Source of the DNA: a virus
IMG/VR virus record: IMGVR_UViG_3300048586_000634
Span: 1-49,780 of that record
Length of the DNA stretch: 49,780 nt
Strand: one strand, 5' to 3'
The notes below the pieces were generated by a model. That model did not search any database and was not told the origin of the DNA. It saw only the letters and a program-made list of their open reading frames with translations. Made by a program: the position numbers and the translations under genes. Shown here piece after piece: positions 49,478 to 49,780 of this stretch (within the stretch, counting starts at the first letter, position 1; each line of letters starts with the position of its first letter).

Positions 49478-49780
49478 TCAGAACTTTATCATCGCCTCCC
49501 CCTCACCAGGTCTTATCGCGACTCTATCCTGTGATCTTTTTGATGTCCCTTGGTCTTCCCTCCGCGCCCCTCCGCGTTCTCCGCGGTTAACTCTTCTCAC
49601 GCAGATTGGTGATGCCGTCCGACTAGAGCTTATGAATCTTATCGCTACTATTTGAATTCCGTGGTGAATCAACCGCGGAGGGCGCGGAGGAGCGCGGAGT
49701 GGACAACGACGCACTTGACAATGTTATCCTTCCAACGCGTTGGCTGAATGCTCGCCTCCTCTCGCGTTCGGTTCTCTTCT
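49478..49780. repeat. Third repeat copy (partial) and an inverted CCGCGG element
   Basis: From about 49640 to the window end the sequence follows copy A (ACCGCGGAGG block, then CTTCCAACGCGTTGGCTGAATG) and is cut by the edge. At 49557-49590 the inverse form occurs: CTCCGCGCCCCTCCGCG then CTCCGCGGTTAA, so the elements are found in both orientations. A 237-base minus-strand frame here is a by-product. Confidence 0.7.

Overview
The window is almost entirely a prophage of a tailed (siphovirus-like) phage, followed by about 3.7 kb of host chromosome. The host is most likely a planctomycete. A DUF1559 pilin-like protein (47848-48744) is a hallmark family of that phylum, and the flanking intergenic DNA carries the GC-rich dispersed repeats typical of planctomycete genomes. 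Order or genus cannot be fixed from the sequence. The right prophage border is at about 46.05-46.10 kb. There a leftward tyrosine integrase (45015-45935) lies beside the 3' part of a tRNA-Met gene (CAT anticodon loop, T arm and 3' acceptor strand) that has no 5' half. That is the expected attR of a phage integrated in a tRNA gene, and it puts the intact tRNA and left border outside the window. Terminase, portal and lysis genes are not seen and are presumably to the left.

Layout. 0.6-1.9 kb: zinc-ribbon/HTH protein, ThyX, DUF3310. 2.0-7.4 kb: accessory block, with a leftward operon (PD-(D/E)XK nuclease, ASCH protein, unknown HTH/membrane protein), then rightward EEP nuclease, ClpP-like peptidase, glycosyltransferase-like protein and a 12-bp tandem repeat. 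7.5-9.7 kb: Rad50/SMC-like ATPase and a secreted protein. 9.7-14.3 kb: head genes (Mu gpF-like protein, small HTH protein, prohead protease/scaffold, HK97 major capsid, decoration-like protein). 14.3-17.5 kb: connector genes. 17.5-20.0 kb: cargo (RLYP-motif protein plus DUF488 with its own promoter/operator, ParB-like protein, DUF6011). 20.1-24.8 kb: tail tube, tail chaperones joined by a programmed -1 frameshift, tape measure. 24.9-26.9 kb: cargo (membrane protein, DprA-like SLOG protein, phosphoribosyltransferase). 27.0-34.4 kb: tail tip genes. 34.4-37.4 kb: second glycosyltransferase-like protein, PD-(D/E)XK nuclease, SNF2 helicase. 37.5-42.2 kb: glycine-rich tail fibre, DUF4376 protein, coiled-coil protein. 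42.2-44.1 kb: leftward membrane protein and secreted S1/P1 nuclease. 44.2-46.1 kb: short fibre-domain protein, small acidic protein, integrase, attR. 46.1-49.8 kb: host.

The structural genes keep classical siphovirus order, but non-structural genes interrupt them at several places, so the phage has several cargo sites. The best candidates for an undescribed system are the three-part cassette at 24.9-26.9 kb (membrane protein + DprA-like + PRTase-like, linked by TTGA and overlapping junctions), the 17.5-18.9 kb RLYP/DUF488 pair behind a TATAAT box and perfect dyad, and the leftward nuclease/ASCH operon at 2.1-4.4 kb. Several control elements can be read directly: an A AAA AAC slippery site with a stem 8 nt downstream, a hairpin that buries the ribosome binding site of the prohead protease, and intrinsic terminators in the head module.

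Limits: all assignments come from motifs, lengths and gene order read by eye; no searches were run. Many starts are non-ATG (GTG/TTG) and were chosen by ribosome binding site and overlap.
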